Source: CAG-533 sp022779465
GTDB taxonomy: Bacteria > Bacillota_I > Bacilli_A > RF39 > UBA660
Assembly (NCBI GenBank): GCA_022779465.1
Contig: JALFTB010000001.1
Span: forward strand, 12,448-76,447
Length of the DNA: 64,000 nt
Reading direction: 5' to 3'
Both the position numbers and the translations under genes were made by a program. Below are positions 35,006 through 43,834 of the stretch, one piece after another (within the stretch, counting starts at the first letter, position 1; each line of letters begins with the position of its first letter). Under the pieces are notes generated by a model. That model worked only from the letters and a program-made list of their open reading frames with translations. It did not search any database and was not told the origin of the DNA.

Positions 35006-35455
35006 TTATTTACCCTTTTTTCGGTTTTTAAAAGCTGTTTCTAATGATAAAGATTTTAAATATTGATTTTGAATAATTCTATATGAAGTATCTATTTCTA
35101 TACATTCATTATTTAAAAATTCGATTATGCTTTTTTCGGATTTAGAATGAACTTTTTTGATGTTATTTACGTTGATCCACGCACAATCTTTTAGTCTTGG
35201 TGAACAAGTTGGAAAAAATATAATGCTTTTATCTTCTTCAACTATAATTGGCGCTTTATAGTTAAAACCAGTTAATGAATATGTGCCTTGAATTCGTCCA
35301 GAAATACTACTTCCGTAATATTTACAGTTAGAATCCATTATTTTTAGGATTTTTTCATCAACAATATAACATTCATGGTCTTCATAAATTACAGTTTTCT
35401 TTTTTCCAATTGGTATTAATGCAAGCGTATTTTTGTTAATTTCATAATCTTTCAT
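35006..35455 (-). CDS. comK: ComK-family competence transcription factor
   Basis: 149 residues aligning along most of its length with ComK, the master activator of DNA-uptake genes in Bacillus. Shared blocks: 'VDEKILKIMDSNCKYYGSS' (about 32-50), 'GRIQGTYSLTG' (about 53-63), 'KAPIIVEEDKSIIFFPTCS' (about 67-85), 'CAWINVNNIK' (about 91-100), and a C-terminal 'YRIIQNQYLKSLSLETAF'. In B. subtilis these correspond to DRSC-FFGSS, GR-AGTY, KPPIMV, FLFPT-S and CGWI. It stands where rlbA (yaaA) sits in Bacillus. GGGGGTG SD before the ATG. Upstream there are three 10-bp-phased repeats. It is preceded by the dnaN terminator, so expression is probably independent of dnaN. Confidence 0.85.
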   Translation of the reverse strand: MKDYEINKNTLALIPIGKKKTVIYEDHECYIVDEKILKIMDSNCKYYGSSISGRIQGTYSLTGFNYKAPIIVEEDKSIIFFPTCSPRLKDCAWINVNNIKKVHSKSEKSIIEFLNNECIEIDTSYRIIQNQYLKSLSLETAFKNRKKGK

Positions 35456-35494
35456 AACTTCACCCCCTGTTGGGATACAATTAAAACACTTTTT

Positions 35495-35523
35495 TTTGTC
35501 GAAATTTGTCGAATTTTGTCGAA
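35495..35523. repeat. Three tandem TTTGTCGAA repeats with 10-bp period upstream of comK
   Basis: TTTGTCGAA occurs at 35495-35503, 35505-35513 and 35515-35523, always on the same helical face, 40-68 bp before the comK start. The AT-rich flank also contains AAAA-N5-TTTT, the half-site pattern used by ComK, which may be chance. Candidate operator for a repressor, or for autoregulation. Confidence 0.7.
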
Positions 35524-35540
35524 AATTATGATTTTTTGCA

Positions 35541-35568
35541 AAAAAAAATGAGTTTTTGGCTCATTTTA
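35541..35568 (-). terminator. Terminator of dnaN
   Basis: AAAATGAG / CTCATTTT stem with a 7-base loop and minus-strand T-run, overlapping the dnaN stop. Confidence 0.8.
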
Positions 35569-36681
35569 ATATGTTTTGATAGGTAAAATTAATTGAATTA
35601 GTGTTTCATCTTTAGCAGATTTTAAAATTATTGGACTTGAATCATTATTTAAGAAGATAATTAATTCTTCATCTTCAAAAGTTTTTAAAGCGTCAATCAT
35701 ATATTTTGAACTAAATGATATTGAAATATCTTGTTCATTTGATTTATTTATTAAAATACTTTCTTCTGATTTACCAATTTCACTAGCATAAGAAGAAATT
35801 AATAATTCTGTGTTATTTGTTTCCATTTTAATGATATTTTTATCTTTATTTTGTGTTAATAAAGCTGCTCTATCTATAGCATTGTAATAATCATTTAATG
35901 ATGTTGTTATAACAAATTCAAATTTTGTTGGGATTAAATTGTTAGTATTTGGATAACTACCACTTAATAAACTAGATTGGAAGATATAATTCATGTATTT
36001 AAATACTATTTTGTTATTAAATACATGGATTTCCACATCAGATTCATCTGTGATTAATTTATCTAATTCATTAATATTTTTTCCTGGAATTACAATATCA
36101 CGTGAATCATATGCATTATCTAATGTAATTGTTTTTTTAGCTAAACGATATGAGTCAGTTGCAACACATTCCATAACATTTCCATTAATTTTTAAGTTAA
36201 TTCCCGTTAAAATAGGTCTTGATTCTTGAGTTGAAACTGCAAATAATGTTTTATTAATTGCTTGTTTTAATGTAGTACTGTTAATAACTATTGGGTTTTC
36301 CACTTCTTCTAAATTAATATCAGGATAATCAGCAGTATCTAAACAATTTAAATTATATATAGTTTTATCAGTACTAATTATAATTTTTAATCCGTCTATA
36401 ACTTCAATGTTGATATCTCCATTTGGTAATTTTCTAATTATCTCTAATAAATATTTACTTTGAATAACTATTTTTCCAGGAATAGCTATATTTTTGATTT
36501 TTTCTTTTGGGATAAAGTTTCTAATAGTTAAATCACTATCACTTGCTGTTAAGTATAAGCCCTCTTCTCTTAAATCAAACATAACTCCATTTAATATAGG
36601 AATAATATTCTTAGGAGAAATGGCTCTCATTACATTTGTTAAACTTTCTAATAAAACGTTTTTTTCAATTAATAATTTCAT
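35566..36681 (-). CDS. dnaN: DNA polymerase III beta sliding clamp
   Basis: Ring clamp tethering the replicase to DNA. 371 residues in three repeated domains, with 'MKLLIEKNVLLESLTNVMRA' start, 'FDLREEGLYLTASDSDLTI' in domain I, 'TDSYRLAKK' in the middle domain and the end 'IQLILPIKTY' matching the family's '.YLI.P.R' tail. Next gene after dnaA; the intergenic region holds the putative unwinding element. Confidence 0.96.
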   Translation of the reverse strand: MKLLIEKNVLLESLTNVMRAISPKNIIPILNGVMFDLREEGLYLTASDSDLTIRNFIPKEKIKNIAIPGKIVIQSKYLLEIIRKLPNGDINIEVIDGLKIIISTDKTIYNLNCLDTADYPDINLEEVENPIVINSTTLKQAINKTLFAVSTQESRPILTGINLKINGNVMECVATDSYRLAKKTITLDNAYDSRDIVIPGKNINELDKLITDESDVEIHVFNNKIVFKYMNYIFQSSLLSGSYPNTNNLIPTKFEFVITTSLNDYYNAIDRAALLTQNKDKNIIKMETNNTELLISSYASEIGKSEESILINKSNEQDISISFSSKYMIDALKTFEDEELIIFLNNDSSPIILKSAKDETLIQLILPIKTY

Positions 36682-36794
36682 TTTTATTCCTTCTTTCTAA
36701 TTATTATTATTATTACAGTTGAAAATGTGGAAAACTAAATTAACCTCCCTATTTATAAGGATTATTTGATGTTTATTATTTTTAGTTATTAGAA
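36682..36794. other. oriC: dnaA-dnaN intergenic part of oriC (DnaA box plus TAA trios)
   Basis: On the minus strand a DnaA-box-like TTTTCCACA (36734-36726) is followed after 10 nt by five consecutive TAA triplets (36715-36701). This arrangement, a DnaA box then DnaA-trio repeats, is that of the B. subtilis unwinding site, which is also between dnaA and dnaN. Very AT-rich. Confidence 0.65.
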
Positions 36795-38165
36795 CTAATT
36801 AACAATTTTATTTTTAATTTCTTCTAATGTTTCTTTAAGTTCCATATTTGTTTTTAATTCAGTACTGATTTTTTCATAAGCGTGTAATACAGTTGAATGA
36901 TCTCGATTACCAAATTCTAATCCTATTTTAACGATTGTTTCTTCTGTTGTCATTCGGCAAAGATATATGGCAATTTGTCTAGGATAATTAATATTTGCAG
37001 TTCTTTTTTTACTTTTTAAGTCCTCTACCGTTATTTTGTAGTGGTCTGCTACTGCTTTTTGAATTCTTTGAATATCATTTGTTATATATATTGATTTTCC
37101 TAAATAATCTTTTAAAGCTTCAACTGCAAATTCCAAGTTAATTTCTTTAGGTCCCATCATTGCTGCATATGCATAAAGTCTTGTTATAGCACCTTCTAAA
37201 TGTCTTACATCGTTTTCACAATTAGATGCAATATATTCTATAACGTCGTTTTTAACTAGTCTTGCAACTTCATGACCAGTCATTTTTGCTTTTAAAATCT
37301 TACATCTTAGTTCAAAATCTGGTGGATCAATATTAACTGTTAATCCCCATCTAAATCTTGTTAATAACCTGTCTTCTAAATATTTAAGGTCATCTGGTGA
37401 TTTATCCGAACTTATAATAATTTGTTTATTTGAATCATATAATGTTGTAAAAGTGTGGAAAAATTCTTGTTGAGATTTTGCAGCTCCTGATAGGAATTGA
37501 ATATCATCTATCATTAAAATGTCGATATTTCGGTATTTTTCCTTAAAGTGATCAATTATATCATTATTATTATCATTTTCATCTTTAATATCTTTACGAT
37601 TTATTCCAATAAAATCTGAAATAAATTCTTCACTTGTTACGTATAAAACTGTTTTATTTGTATGACTTTCAATATAATTACCGATTGCATGCATTAAATG
37701 GGTTTTACCTAGTCCACTTTTTCCGTATATAAATAATGGATTATAGATTTTTCCGGGTTGTTCTGCGACTGCAAGTGCTGCAGTTTGTGCAAATCTGTTA
37801 CTATCCCCTATTACAAAGTTTTCAAAAGTATATTTTTCGTTTAAATTTGAATTTATTTTTTTATATTGTTTATCAACTATGTTAAGATTATTGTTTATTT
37901 CTGGGCTTTCTTCCACATTTTTTTTAGTAGTAAAATTAAGATTATAATTTTCTCCTGTGATAGCAAATACAATTTCATGAATAAAATCGTAATAATATTG
38001 ATTTAAATAGTCTGACGTAAATACTGAATCTGCTTCAATATTCATTGTGATACCTTCAATAGATTTTAATTTAGTTTCTGCAAACCAGGAATTAAATGAT
38101 ATATCAGGTACTTTACTTTGAATAACATTTAAAACATTAGTCCATAGTTCATCATAATTCTGCAT
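36795..38165 (-). CDS. dnaA: Chromosomal replication initiator DnaA
   Basis: AAA+ initiator that opens oriC. 456 residues from the ATG following GTGAGG: domain I ('MQNYDELWTNVLNVIQSKV'), a short domain II, AAA+ domain with Walker A 'GKSGLGKTHLMHAIGN' (about 155-170) and Walker B 'ILMIDDIQFL' (about 218-227), and domain IV with the DnaA signature 'FGNRDHSTVLHAYEKI' (about 423-438). A longer in-frame reading upstream (to 38282) lacks domain similarity and crosses DnaA boxes, so I reject it. Confidence 0.97.
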   Translation of the reverse strand: MQNYDELWTNVLNVIQSKVPDISFNSWFAETKLKSIEGITMNIEADSVFTSDYLNQYYYDFIHEIVFAITGENYNLNFTTKKNVEESPEINNNLNIVDKQYKKINSNLNEKYTFENFVIGDSNRFAQTAALAVAEQPGKIYNPLFIYGKSGLGKTHLMHAIGNYIESHTNKTVLYVTSEEFISDFIGINRKDIKDENDNNNDIIDHFKEKYRNIDILMIDDIQFLSGAAKSQQEFFHTFTTLYDSNKQIIISSDKSPDDLKYLEDRLLTRFRWGLTVNIDPPDFELRCKILKAKMTGHEVARLVKNDVIEYIASNCENDVRHLEGAITRLYAYAAMMGPKEINLEFAVEALKDYLGKSIYITNDIQRIQKAVADHYKITVEDLKSKKRTANINYPRQIAIYLCRMTTEETIVKIGLEFGNRDHSTVLHAYEKISTELKTNMELKETLEEIKNKIVN

Positions 38166-38510
38166 TTCCTCACCCACCTTAGTTTGCTTTCTTAAGTTAA
38201 TTTTAAAACAATCCTGTGGAAAAATAAAGAATAAAAATGAAAAATTTGTTTTTCCAAAGTTTTTCCACAGCTTTATCAACAAAACTCACCCTATTTTATC
38301 GCACTAAAAACACTTTTTCAACATTTTCCACAAAATAAAATTAACATTAATTTTTGAAATCCACATTTTCCAATTTTTGTAAAAAATGTGGAAAAATATT
38401 TGGCTGAAATAAAATTATTATTTTTTGACTCAGTGAATATGATATTTATGGTTGACTTAAAAAAATTTATATAATATAATAAGAGCGCCGATTGAAATGG
38501 AGGTGTGAAT
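38166..38510. other. oriC: oriC region upstream of dnaA with DnaA-box cluster
   Basis: 345 bp between divergent dnaA and rpmH, with no gene. DnaA-box-like 9-mers: TGTGGAAAA at 38215-38223 and 38387-38395, TTTTCCACA at 38261-38269 and 38324-38332, TTATCAACA at 38273-38281 (8/9 to TTATCCACA), and a weaker AAATCCACA at 38357-38365. Strand bias of genes switches here. Together with the dnaA-dnaN cluster this makes a bipartite origin of the Bacillus type. Confidence 0.8.
38452..38480 (+). promoter_or_regulatory. Promoter of rpmH-rnpA
   Basis: TTGACT (38452-38457), 17-bp spacer, TATAAT (38475-38480), about 30 bp before the rpmH start. Confidence 0.8.
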
Positions 38511-38633
38511 ATGAAAAGAACATTTCAACCAAATAATCGTAAAGCAAAGAAAAAACAAGGATTTTTTGCTAGAGTGAAAACTAAAATTTTAAATAATCGT
38601 AGAAGAAAAGGACGCAAAAGATTAAGTAAATAG
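38511..38633 (+). CDS. rpmH: 50S ribosomal protein L34
   Basis: A 40-residue basic ribosomal protein: begins MKRTFQPNNRKAKKKQGFF and ends NNRRRKGRKRLSK, the L34 signature. GGAGG SD seven bases upstream. Conserved neighbour of rnpA at bacterial origins. The usual 44 residues are trimmed slightly in the centre. Confidence 0.96.
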   Translation: MKRTFQPNNRKAKKKQGFFARVKTKILNNRRRKGRKRLSK

Positions 38634-38655
38634 GCCACGTTAAGTGGTTTTTATT
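38633..38655 (+). terminator. Weak terminator or attenuator between rpmH and rnpA
   Basis: CCAC / GTGG stem with a 5-base loop and a following TTTTTATT tract. The short stem suggests partial read-through, consistent with much higher need for L34 than for RNase P protein. Confidence 0.5.
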
Positions 38656-38670
38656 CTAATTGGAGGAAAT

Positions 38671-38997
38671 ATGAATAATAACATTAGAGTAAAAGATAAA
38701 AGAGAATTTGAAGATATTTTATTTAATAGCAAGAAAATAAAAAATAATTATTATATTATATATTATAAGGAAAGAAAAAATGATTCTTCAAGATATGGAA
38801 TTACTTTTGAAAAAAAATTTGGTAAAGCTTATAAACGTAATTTATTTAAAAGAAGATTAAGGGAAATTATTAGAATTAATCAAAATATGTTTTCAAAAGA
38901 GTTTGATTATATTATAATAATAAGGAAATATTGTGATGTTTTGAATTATCAAGAAATGAATAATTTCTTTGTTAACTTGATGAAAGAGGCGAAATAA
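38671..38997 (+). CDS. rnpA: Ribonuclease P protein component
   Basis: Protein cofactor of RNase P, which matures tRNA 5' ends. 108 residues with the RNR motif 'GKAYKRNLFKRRLREIIR' (about 51-68). I start at the ATG after GGAGG; an earlier in-frame GTG-type start overlaps the upstream hairpin. Its stop overlaps the yidC start (ATGA). Confidence 0.95.
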   Translation: MNNNIRVKDKREFEDILFNSKKIKNNYYIIYYKERKNDSSRYGITFEKKFGKAYKRNLFKRRLREIIRINQNMFSKEFDYIIIIRKYCDVLNYQEMNNFFVNLMKEAK

Positions 38998-39926
38998 TGA
39001 AAATAAAAAAAATAATATTAATCTTCATAGCTTGTTTTTGTTTAACTGGTTGTACTAAGTATATAAGTGATGACAATAATAAAAGAATTATTAATGAAGA
39101 AACAGGACAAAGTTTACCATCAAATATATTATGTAAACCAACAACTAGTGAATTAGATGAAATTTATAACAAATATAAAGATAAATTAGAAGTAGATTTA
39201 GATAAGCTTCCAGAATGTGAAAATTTAAAATATTATGATTCTAATAATTACAATGGTTTATGGGTACAATTAATTGTTATGCCACTTGCTTGGTTAATTA
39301 TTAAAATTGGTAATTTTTTAGGTAACTATGGTTTATCTGTTATGGCTGTAGGATTACTTATAAGAATTATATTAATTCCATTTACTAGAAAAACAATTAA
39401 ACAATCAGAAAATATGAAAAAAGCTCAACCAGAAATGGAAAGACTTGAAAAGAAATATGCCAATAAAAATGATCAAGAATCATTAATGATGAAGAGTCAA
39501 GAAATGCTGATGATTTATAAAAAATATAATATTAGTCCTTTTGGTAGTTGCTTAATCTCATTTATTCAACTTCCTTTATTCTTTGGATTCTTAGAAGCCA
39601 TAAATAGAATACCAGCAATATTTGAAGGTGATTTAGGTGCTTATCAATTAGGAACTACGCCTTTAATTGGTATTAAAATGGGTAATTATTTCTATATTGT
39701 ATTAATCTTATTAATTATTTTAACAACATATTTATCATTTAAATTTAGTATGAGTTCTATGGGTAATGCAGATCAACAAAAACAAATGAAAATGATGACT
39801 GGATTTATGTTAGTATTTATTTCAATTGCATCATTTAGCTTACCAACTGCCATTGCTTTATATTGGGTAGTAACTAATGGATTCAGTGTTGTTCAAAATT
39901 TAATTATGAAAAGAGGTAAAATGTAG
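38997..39926 (+). CDS. yidC: Membrane protein insertase YidC (SpoIIIJ/OxaA type)
   Basis: Inserts and folds membrane proteins with or without Sec. 309 residues: lipoprotein signal with lipobox 'LTGC' (about 16-19), then the Oxa1 core with helices at about 82-102, 108-128, 184-202, 225-247 and 268-290. A conserved positively charged cytoplasmic region ('KKAQPEMERLEKKYANKND') lies between. Gram-positive lipoprotein form; SpoIIIJ homologues also matter for sporulation, via SpoIIIAE. Coupled to rnpA and followed by jag. Confidence 0.95.
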   Translation: MKIKKIILIFIACFCLTGCTKYISDDNNKRIINEETGQSLPSNILCKPTTSELDEIYNKYKDKLEVDLDKLPECENLKYYDSNNYNGLWVQLIVMPLAWLIIKIGNFLGNYGLSVMAVGLLIRIILIPFTRKTIKQSENMKKAQPEMERLEKKYANKNDQESLMMKSQEMLMIYKKYNISPFGSCLISFIQLPLFFGFLEAINRIPAIFEGDLGAYQLGTTPLIGIKMGNYFYIVLILLIILTTYLSFKFSMSSMGNADQQKQMKMMTGFMLVFISIASFSLPTAIALYWVVTNGFSVVQNLIMKRGKM

Positions 39927-39927
39927 T

Positions 39928-40539
39928 ATGGAAGTATATGTTTATGAAGGAAAAAAAGAAGAAGAGGTTTTAACAAAGGCTTTAACTGATTTAAATGTCA
40001 CTGAAAATGATATTTTGTTAAAGAAAGAAAAAAATAAAGGTGGATTATTTAAATCAGAAACATATAAATTAACTATTGTTAAAATAACTGATATACAAGA
40101 AGAAATAAAAACATTTTTAAAAGATTTATTAAATAAAATGGATATTGATGTAACATTTGAATCTAATATAAGAGAAAAACAAATTACAATTAAAATGTTT
40201 TCTGATAATAATGCAATTTTAATTGGTAAAAACGGTCAAACTTTAAGTGCTTTATCAACTATAGTTAAACAATATATTTATAATCAAATTGGCCAATATC
40301 CATATATAAATTTAGATGTTGAAAACTATAAAGATAAACAAATTATGCATTTAGAAAGACTAGCTAAGAATATCGCTAGAGAAGTTAGAAATACTAAACA
40401 ACCAGTAACTATGGAAAATATGAATTCTTATGAAAGAAGAATTGTTCATAATGTATTAACTAACTTTAAGGGTGTTATTACTGAAAGTGAAGGCGAGGAG
40501 CCTAATAGACATGTCGTTGTAAAACCAAAGGAGGATTAA
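39928..40539 (+). CDS. jag: RNA-binding protein Jag/KhpB
   Basis: KH-R3H RNA-binding protein that with KhpA affects cell elongation and division in Firmicutes. 203 residues: Jag-N domain (about 1-50, 'VYEGKKEEEVLTKALTDLNVTENDI'), type II KH domain with 'ILIGKNGQTLSALSTIV' (about 92-108), and R3H domain with 'MNSYERRIVHNVL' (about 167-179). One base after yidC, same operon. Terminator follows. Confidence 0.93.
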   Translation: MEVYVYEGKKEEEVLTKALTDLNVTENDILLKKEKNKGGLFKSETYKLTIVKITDIQEEIKTFLKDLLNKMDIDVTFESNIREKQITIKMFSDNNAILIGKNGQTLSALSTIVKQYIYNQIGQYPYINLDVENYKDKQIMHLERLAKNIAREVRNTKQPVTMENMNSYERRIVHNVLTNFKGVITESEGEEPNRHVVVKPKED

Positions 40540-40552
40540 CTCCTTTTTTATT
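40527..40552 (+). terminator. Terminator after jag
   Basis: AAAGGAG / CTCCTTT stem with a 6-base loop and T-run; overlaps the jag stop codon. Confidence 0.8.
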
Positions 40553-40601
40553 TTCATTAAAATCAATGTGTGTTATAATACGTGCGAAAGAAGGAAATAT
40601 T

Positions 40602-41957
40602 ATGAATTCAACAATATGTGCAATCTCAACTGCAACAGGAGTTGGAGCAATCTCAATAATAAGATGCAGTGGGCCAAATGCGATTGAAATTGTAAACTCA
40701 GTTTTTAAAGGAAAAGATTTAACTAAAGTTTTATCACATACTATTAATTATGGACATATCATTTATAATGATGAAATAATAGATGAAGTATTAGTTTCAG
40801 TGATGAGAGCTCCGAAAACTTTTACAACTGAAGATATTGTTGAAATAAATAGTCATGGTGGGCCAGCAACTACCAATAAAATTTTAGAAGTTTTATTACT
40901 TTCTGGGTGTAAGTTAGCTGAACCAGGAGAATTTACTAAAAGAGCATTTTTAAATGGAAGAATTGATTTATTAGAAGCAGAAGCAGTAGGTGATTTAATA
41001 AATGCTGAAACTGATAAATCAAGAAAATTAGCAATTAATCAATTAAATGGATCTTTAACTTCTAAAATCCAAGAACTAAGAAAAGATATAATTGATTTAC
41101 AAGCAAATATTGAAGTAAATATAGATTTTCCAGAATATGAAGAGGGCGAAGACTATACTAAAGAAAGTATAAAACCTAAACTTATAAGTTTAAGTGATTC
41201 AATAAATGATTTATTAAAAAATGCTGAAAATAGTAAACTGATAAAACAAGGAATCGACATTGCGTTAGTTGGAAAACCGAATGTAGGTAAGAGTAGTATT
41301 TTAAATGCATTTTTAGAAGAAGAAAAGGCTATTGTAACTTCTATACCTGGAACAACAAGAGATATAGTTGAGGGCAGAGTAGTTCTTAATGGAATTATTT
41401 TAAATTTAATAGATACAGCTGGTATTAGACAAACCGATGATGTTGTGGAAAAAATTGGCGTAGAAAAGAGTATTAATATTTCTGAAAATGCTGATTTGAA
41501 TATTTTTGTTTGTGATAATTCAACTAAACTTACAAATGAAGAAATTGAAATTTTAAATAAATTAGATTCAAAAAAATTGATTATTTTTATTAATAAATCA
41601 GATTTAGATTCAAAAATCGATTTAAAAAAGATAGATGGATATAACATTGTTTTTGGTAATACTAAAGATAAGGATGGACTTAATCAATTAAAGAAAAAAA
41701 TTACTGAATTGTTTAATTTAAATGTGATTGAGCAGTCAGATTATACTTTCTTATCTAATGCTAGACAAATATCTTTAATTAAAAGAGTTAAATTAATAGT
41801 TAATAATATAATTGATTCATTAAATAATGATTTACCTATAGATGTTTTTACAATTGATTTAAGGGATGCATATGATCTTTTAGGTGAAATAATCGGTGAA
41901 ACGTATAAAGATGATTTATTAGATGAATTATTTTCAAAGTTTTGCTTAGGAAAGTAG
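40602..41957 (+). CDS. mnmE: tRNA modification GTPase MnmE
   Basis: With MnmG forms the cmnm5U34 modification of tRNA wobble uridines. 451 residues: N-terminal folate-binding domain ('TICAISTATGVGAISIIRCSG'), helical domain, inserted G domain with 'GKPNVGKSSILNAF' (about 225-238), 'DTAGIR' and 'NKSD', and the C-terminal catalytic Cys in 'FCLGK'. Start is the ATG 7 bases after GAAGGA; upstream codons are not conserved. The rsmG-mnmG-mnmE trio by the origin is a classic arrangement. Confidence 0.96.
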   Translation: MNSTICAISTATGVGAISIIRCSGPNAIEIVNSVFKGKDLTKVLSHTINYGHIIYNDEIIDEVLVSVMRAPKTFTTEDIVEINSHGGPATTNKILEVLLLSGCKLAEPGEFTKRAFLNGRIDLLEAEAVGDLINAETDKSRKLAINQLNGSLTSKIQELRKDIIDLQANIEVNIDFPEYEEGEDYTKESIKPKLISLSDSINDLLKNAENSKLIKQGIDIALVGKPNVGKSSILNAFLEEEKAIVTSIPGTTRDIVEGRVVLNGIILNLIDTAGIRQTDDVVEKIGVEKSINISENADLNIFVCDNSTKLTNEEIEILNKLDSKKLIIFINKSDLDSKIDLKKIDGYNIVFGNTKDKDGLNQLKKKITELFNLNVIEQSDYTFLSNARQISLIKRVKLIVNNIIDSLNNDLPIDVFTIDLRDAYDLLGEIIGETYKDDLLDELFSKFCLGK

Positions 41958-41965
41958 TGATATAA

Positions 41966-43834
41966 ATGAAATTTGATATTATTGTCGTAGGTGGTGGACA
42001 TGCTGGATGTGAAGCTTCTAATGCTAGTGCAAAAATGGGACTTAAAACAGCTTTAGTGACTGCCAATATAAAGAATATTGCTGATATGCCTTGTAATCCT
42101 TCAATAGGTGGTACTGCCAAAGGTATTGTAGTAAGAGAAATTGATGCGATGGGTGGATTGATGGGTAAAGTCGCTGATAAAACTCATATTCAAATTAAAA
42201 TGTTAAATAATGCTAAGGGTCCAGCTGTAAGATCATTAAGAGCTCAAGCAGATAAGATTACTTATCCAAAAGAAATGTTAAAAGAGTTACAAGCTTTAGA
42301 TAATTTAACAATAATTGAGGGCATGGTAGAAAATTTAATTGTTGAAAATAACACTATAGAAGGTATTATTTTAGAAAATGGTACGGAAATTTATTGTAAG
42401 GCTTTAATTCTTACGACAGGAACATATTTAAAGAGTAAAATTTTAATTGGAGCTGAACATAAAGATGAAGGTCCCCATGGTGAAAGAAGATCTAACTTTT
42501 TAAGTGATAAATTAAAACAATTAGGATTTGAAATTCAAAGATTAAAAACTGGTACTCCACAAAGAATTGAAAGAAGTTCAATTGATTTTAGTGTGTTAAA
42601 ACCTGAGTGTGGTGATGATTGTTATTGGACTTTTAGTTTTGATAATCCTCCTTATTATGATAAAGATAAACAAGAAAAATGTTATATTGTTTATACTAAT
42701 GAAAAAACTCATCAAATTATAAGGGATAATCTTTCAAAATCTGCTATGTATGGTGGGTATGCTGAAGGTATAGGTCCAAGATATTGTCCTTCAATTGAAG
42801 ATAAAGTTGTTAGATTTGCTGATAAAGAAAGACATCAATTATTTTTAGAACCAGAAAGTTTATATTATGATGATATATATTTACAGGGATTTTCAACTAG
42901 TATGCCTTATGATGTTCAAGAATTAATGGTTCATAGTTTACATGGATTAGAACATGCAATTATAAAAAAATATGCTTATGCAATAGAATACGATGCTATA
43001 AATCCATTACAGTTAAAACCATCTTTGGAAACTAAAGTAATTAATAATTTATTTACAGCTGGACAAATTAATGGTACTTCTGGTTATGAAGAAGCTGCTG
43101 GTCAAGGATTAATAGCTGGAATTAATGCTGGATTAAAGATTCAAGGTAAAAATCCTTTAATTTTAAAAAGAAATGAATCTTATATTGGGGTTTTAATTGA
43201 TGATTTAGTTACAAAGGGTACAAAAGAACCTTATAGATTATTAACTTCTCGTGCAGAATATAGATTACTTTTACGTCATGATAATGCTGATTTAAGATTA
43301 AGAAGATATGGATATGAAGCGGGTACAATAAGTAAAGAACAAATTGAAGTATTAGATAAAAAAATAGCTGATATAAATGAATTAAGTGATTACTTAAAGA
43401 GTATTAGAGTTACTCAAAATAGTTTGCCTGATAATTTAAAAAATAAGTATTCTATAGAACTTAAAAATGGGGTAACTTTATATGATTTACTTAGAAGACC
43501 AGAAATCAAATTACAAGATTTAATTGATAATAATATGCTTAATAAAGAATATTCTCCTTTAGTTTATGAACAAGTGGAATTTGCTGTAAAGTATGAAGGA
43601 TATATAAAGAAAGAAGAACTTGAGGTACAAAAGTTATTAAAATTAGAAGAAAAACAAATTCCTCAAGATATAGATTATGATAATGTGAAAAATTTAGCTT
43701 CTGAAGCAAAACAAAAATTAAAACTTGTAAAACCATTAACTTTAGCTCAAGCTTCAAGAATAAGTGGTGTTAATCCTGTTGATATTTCAATATTAGCTAT
43801 ATATTTAAAAAAGGAATATAATCAAAATGACTAA
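41966..43834 (+). CDS. mnmG: tRNA uridine-5-carboxymethylaminomethyl modification enzyme MnmG (GidA)
   Basis: FAD-dependent partner of MnmE. 622 residues: dinucleotide fold 'DIIVVGGGHAGCEASNASAKMG' split around residues 3-24, 'DMPCNPSIGGTAKG' (about 40-53), 'RAQADKITY' with catalytic region, 'CPSIEDKVVRF', 'EGYSTSMP'-like 'QGFSTSMPYDVQ', and the helical C-terminal domain ending 'ASRISGVNPVDISILAIYLKK'. Eight bases after mnmE, and overlaps rsmG by 8 bases. Confidence 0.97.
   Translation: MKFDIIVVGGGHAGCEASNASAKMGLKTALVTANIKNIADMPCNPSIGGTAKGIVVREIDAMGGLMGKVADKTHIQIKMLNNAKGPAVRSLRAQADKITYPKEMLKELQALDNLTIIEGMVENLIVENNTIEGIILENGTEIYCKALILTTGTYLKSKILIGAEHKDEGPHGERRSNFLSDKLKQLGFEIQRLKTGTPQRIERSSIDFSVLKPECGDDCYWTFSFDNPPYYDKDKQEKCYIVYTNEKTHQIIRDNLSKSAMYGGYAEGIGPRYCPSIEDKVVRFADKERHQLFLEPESLYYDDIYLQGFSTSMPYDVQELMVHSLHGLEHAIIKKYAYAIEYDAINPLQLKPSLETKVINNLFTAGQINGTSGYEEAAGQGLIAGINAGLKIQGKNPLILKRNESYIGVLIDDLVTKGTKEPYRLLTSRAEYRLLLRHDNADLRLRRYGYEAGTISKEQIEVLDKKIADINELSDYLKSIRVTQNSLPDNLKNKYSIELKNGVTLYDLLRRPEIKLQDLIDNNMLNKEYSPLVYEQVEFAVKYEGYIKKEELEVQKLLKLEEKQIPQDIDYDNVKNLASEAKQKLKLVKPLTLAQASRISGVNPVDISILAIYLKKEYNQND

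Noticed and set aside
36094..36109. A seventh parS-like sequence within dnaN
   Set aside because: Only 12 of 16 bases match and it is in coding sequence; CACGTG alone is not enough.
38166..38282. A 39-residue longer DnaA N-terminus
   Set aside because: The extension has no domain I similarity, crosses DnaA boxes, and a good SD precedes the inner ATG.
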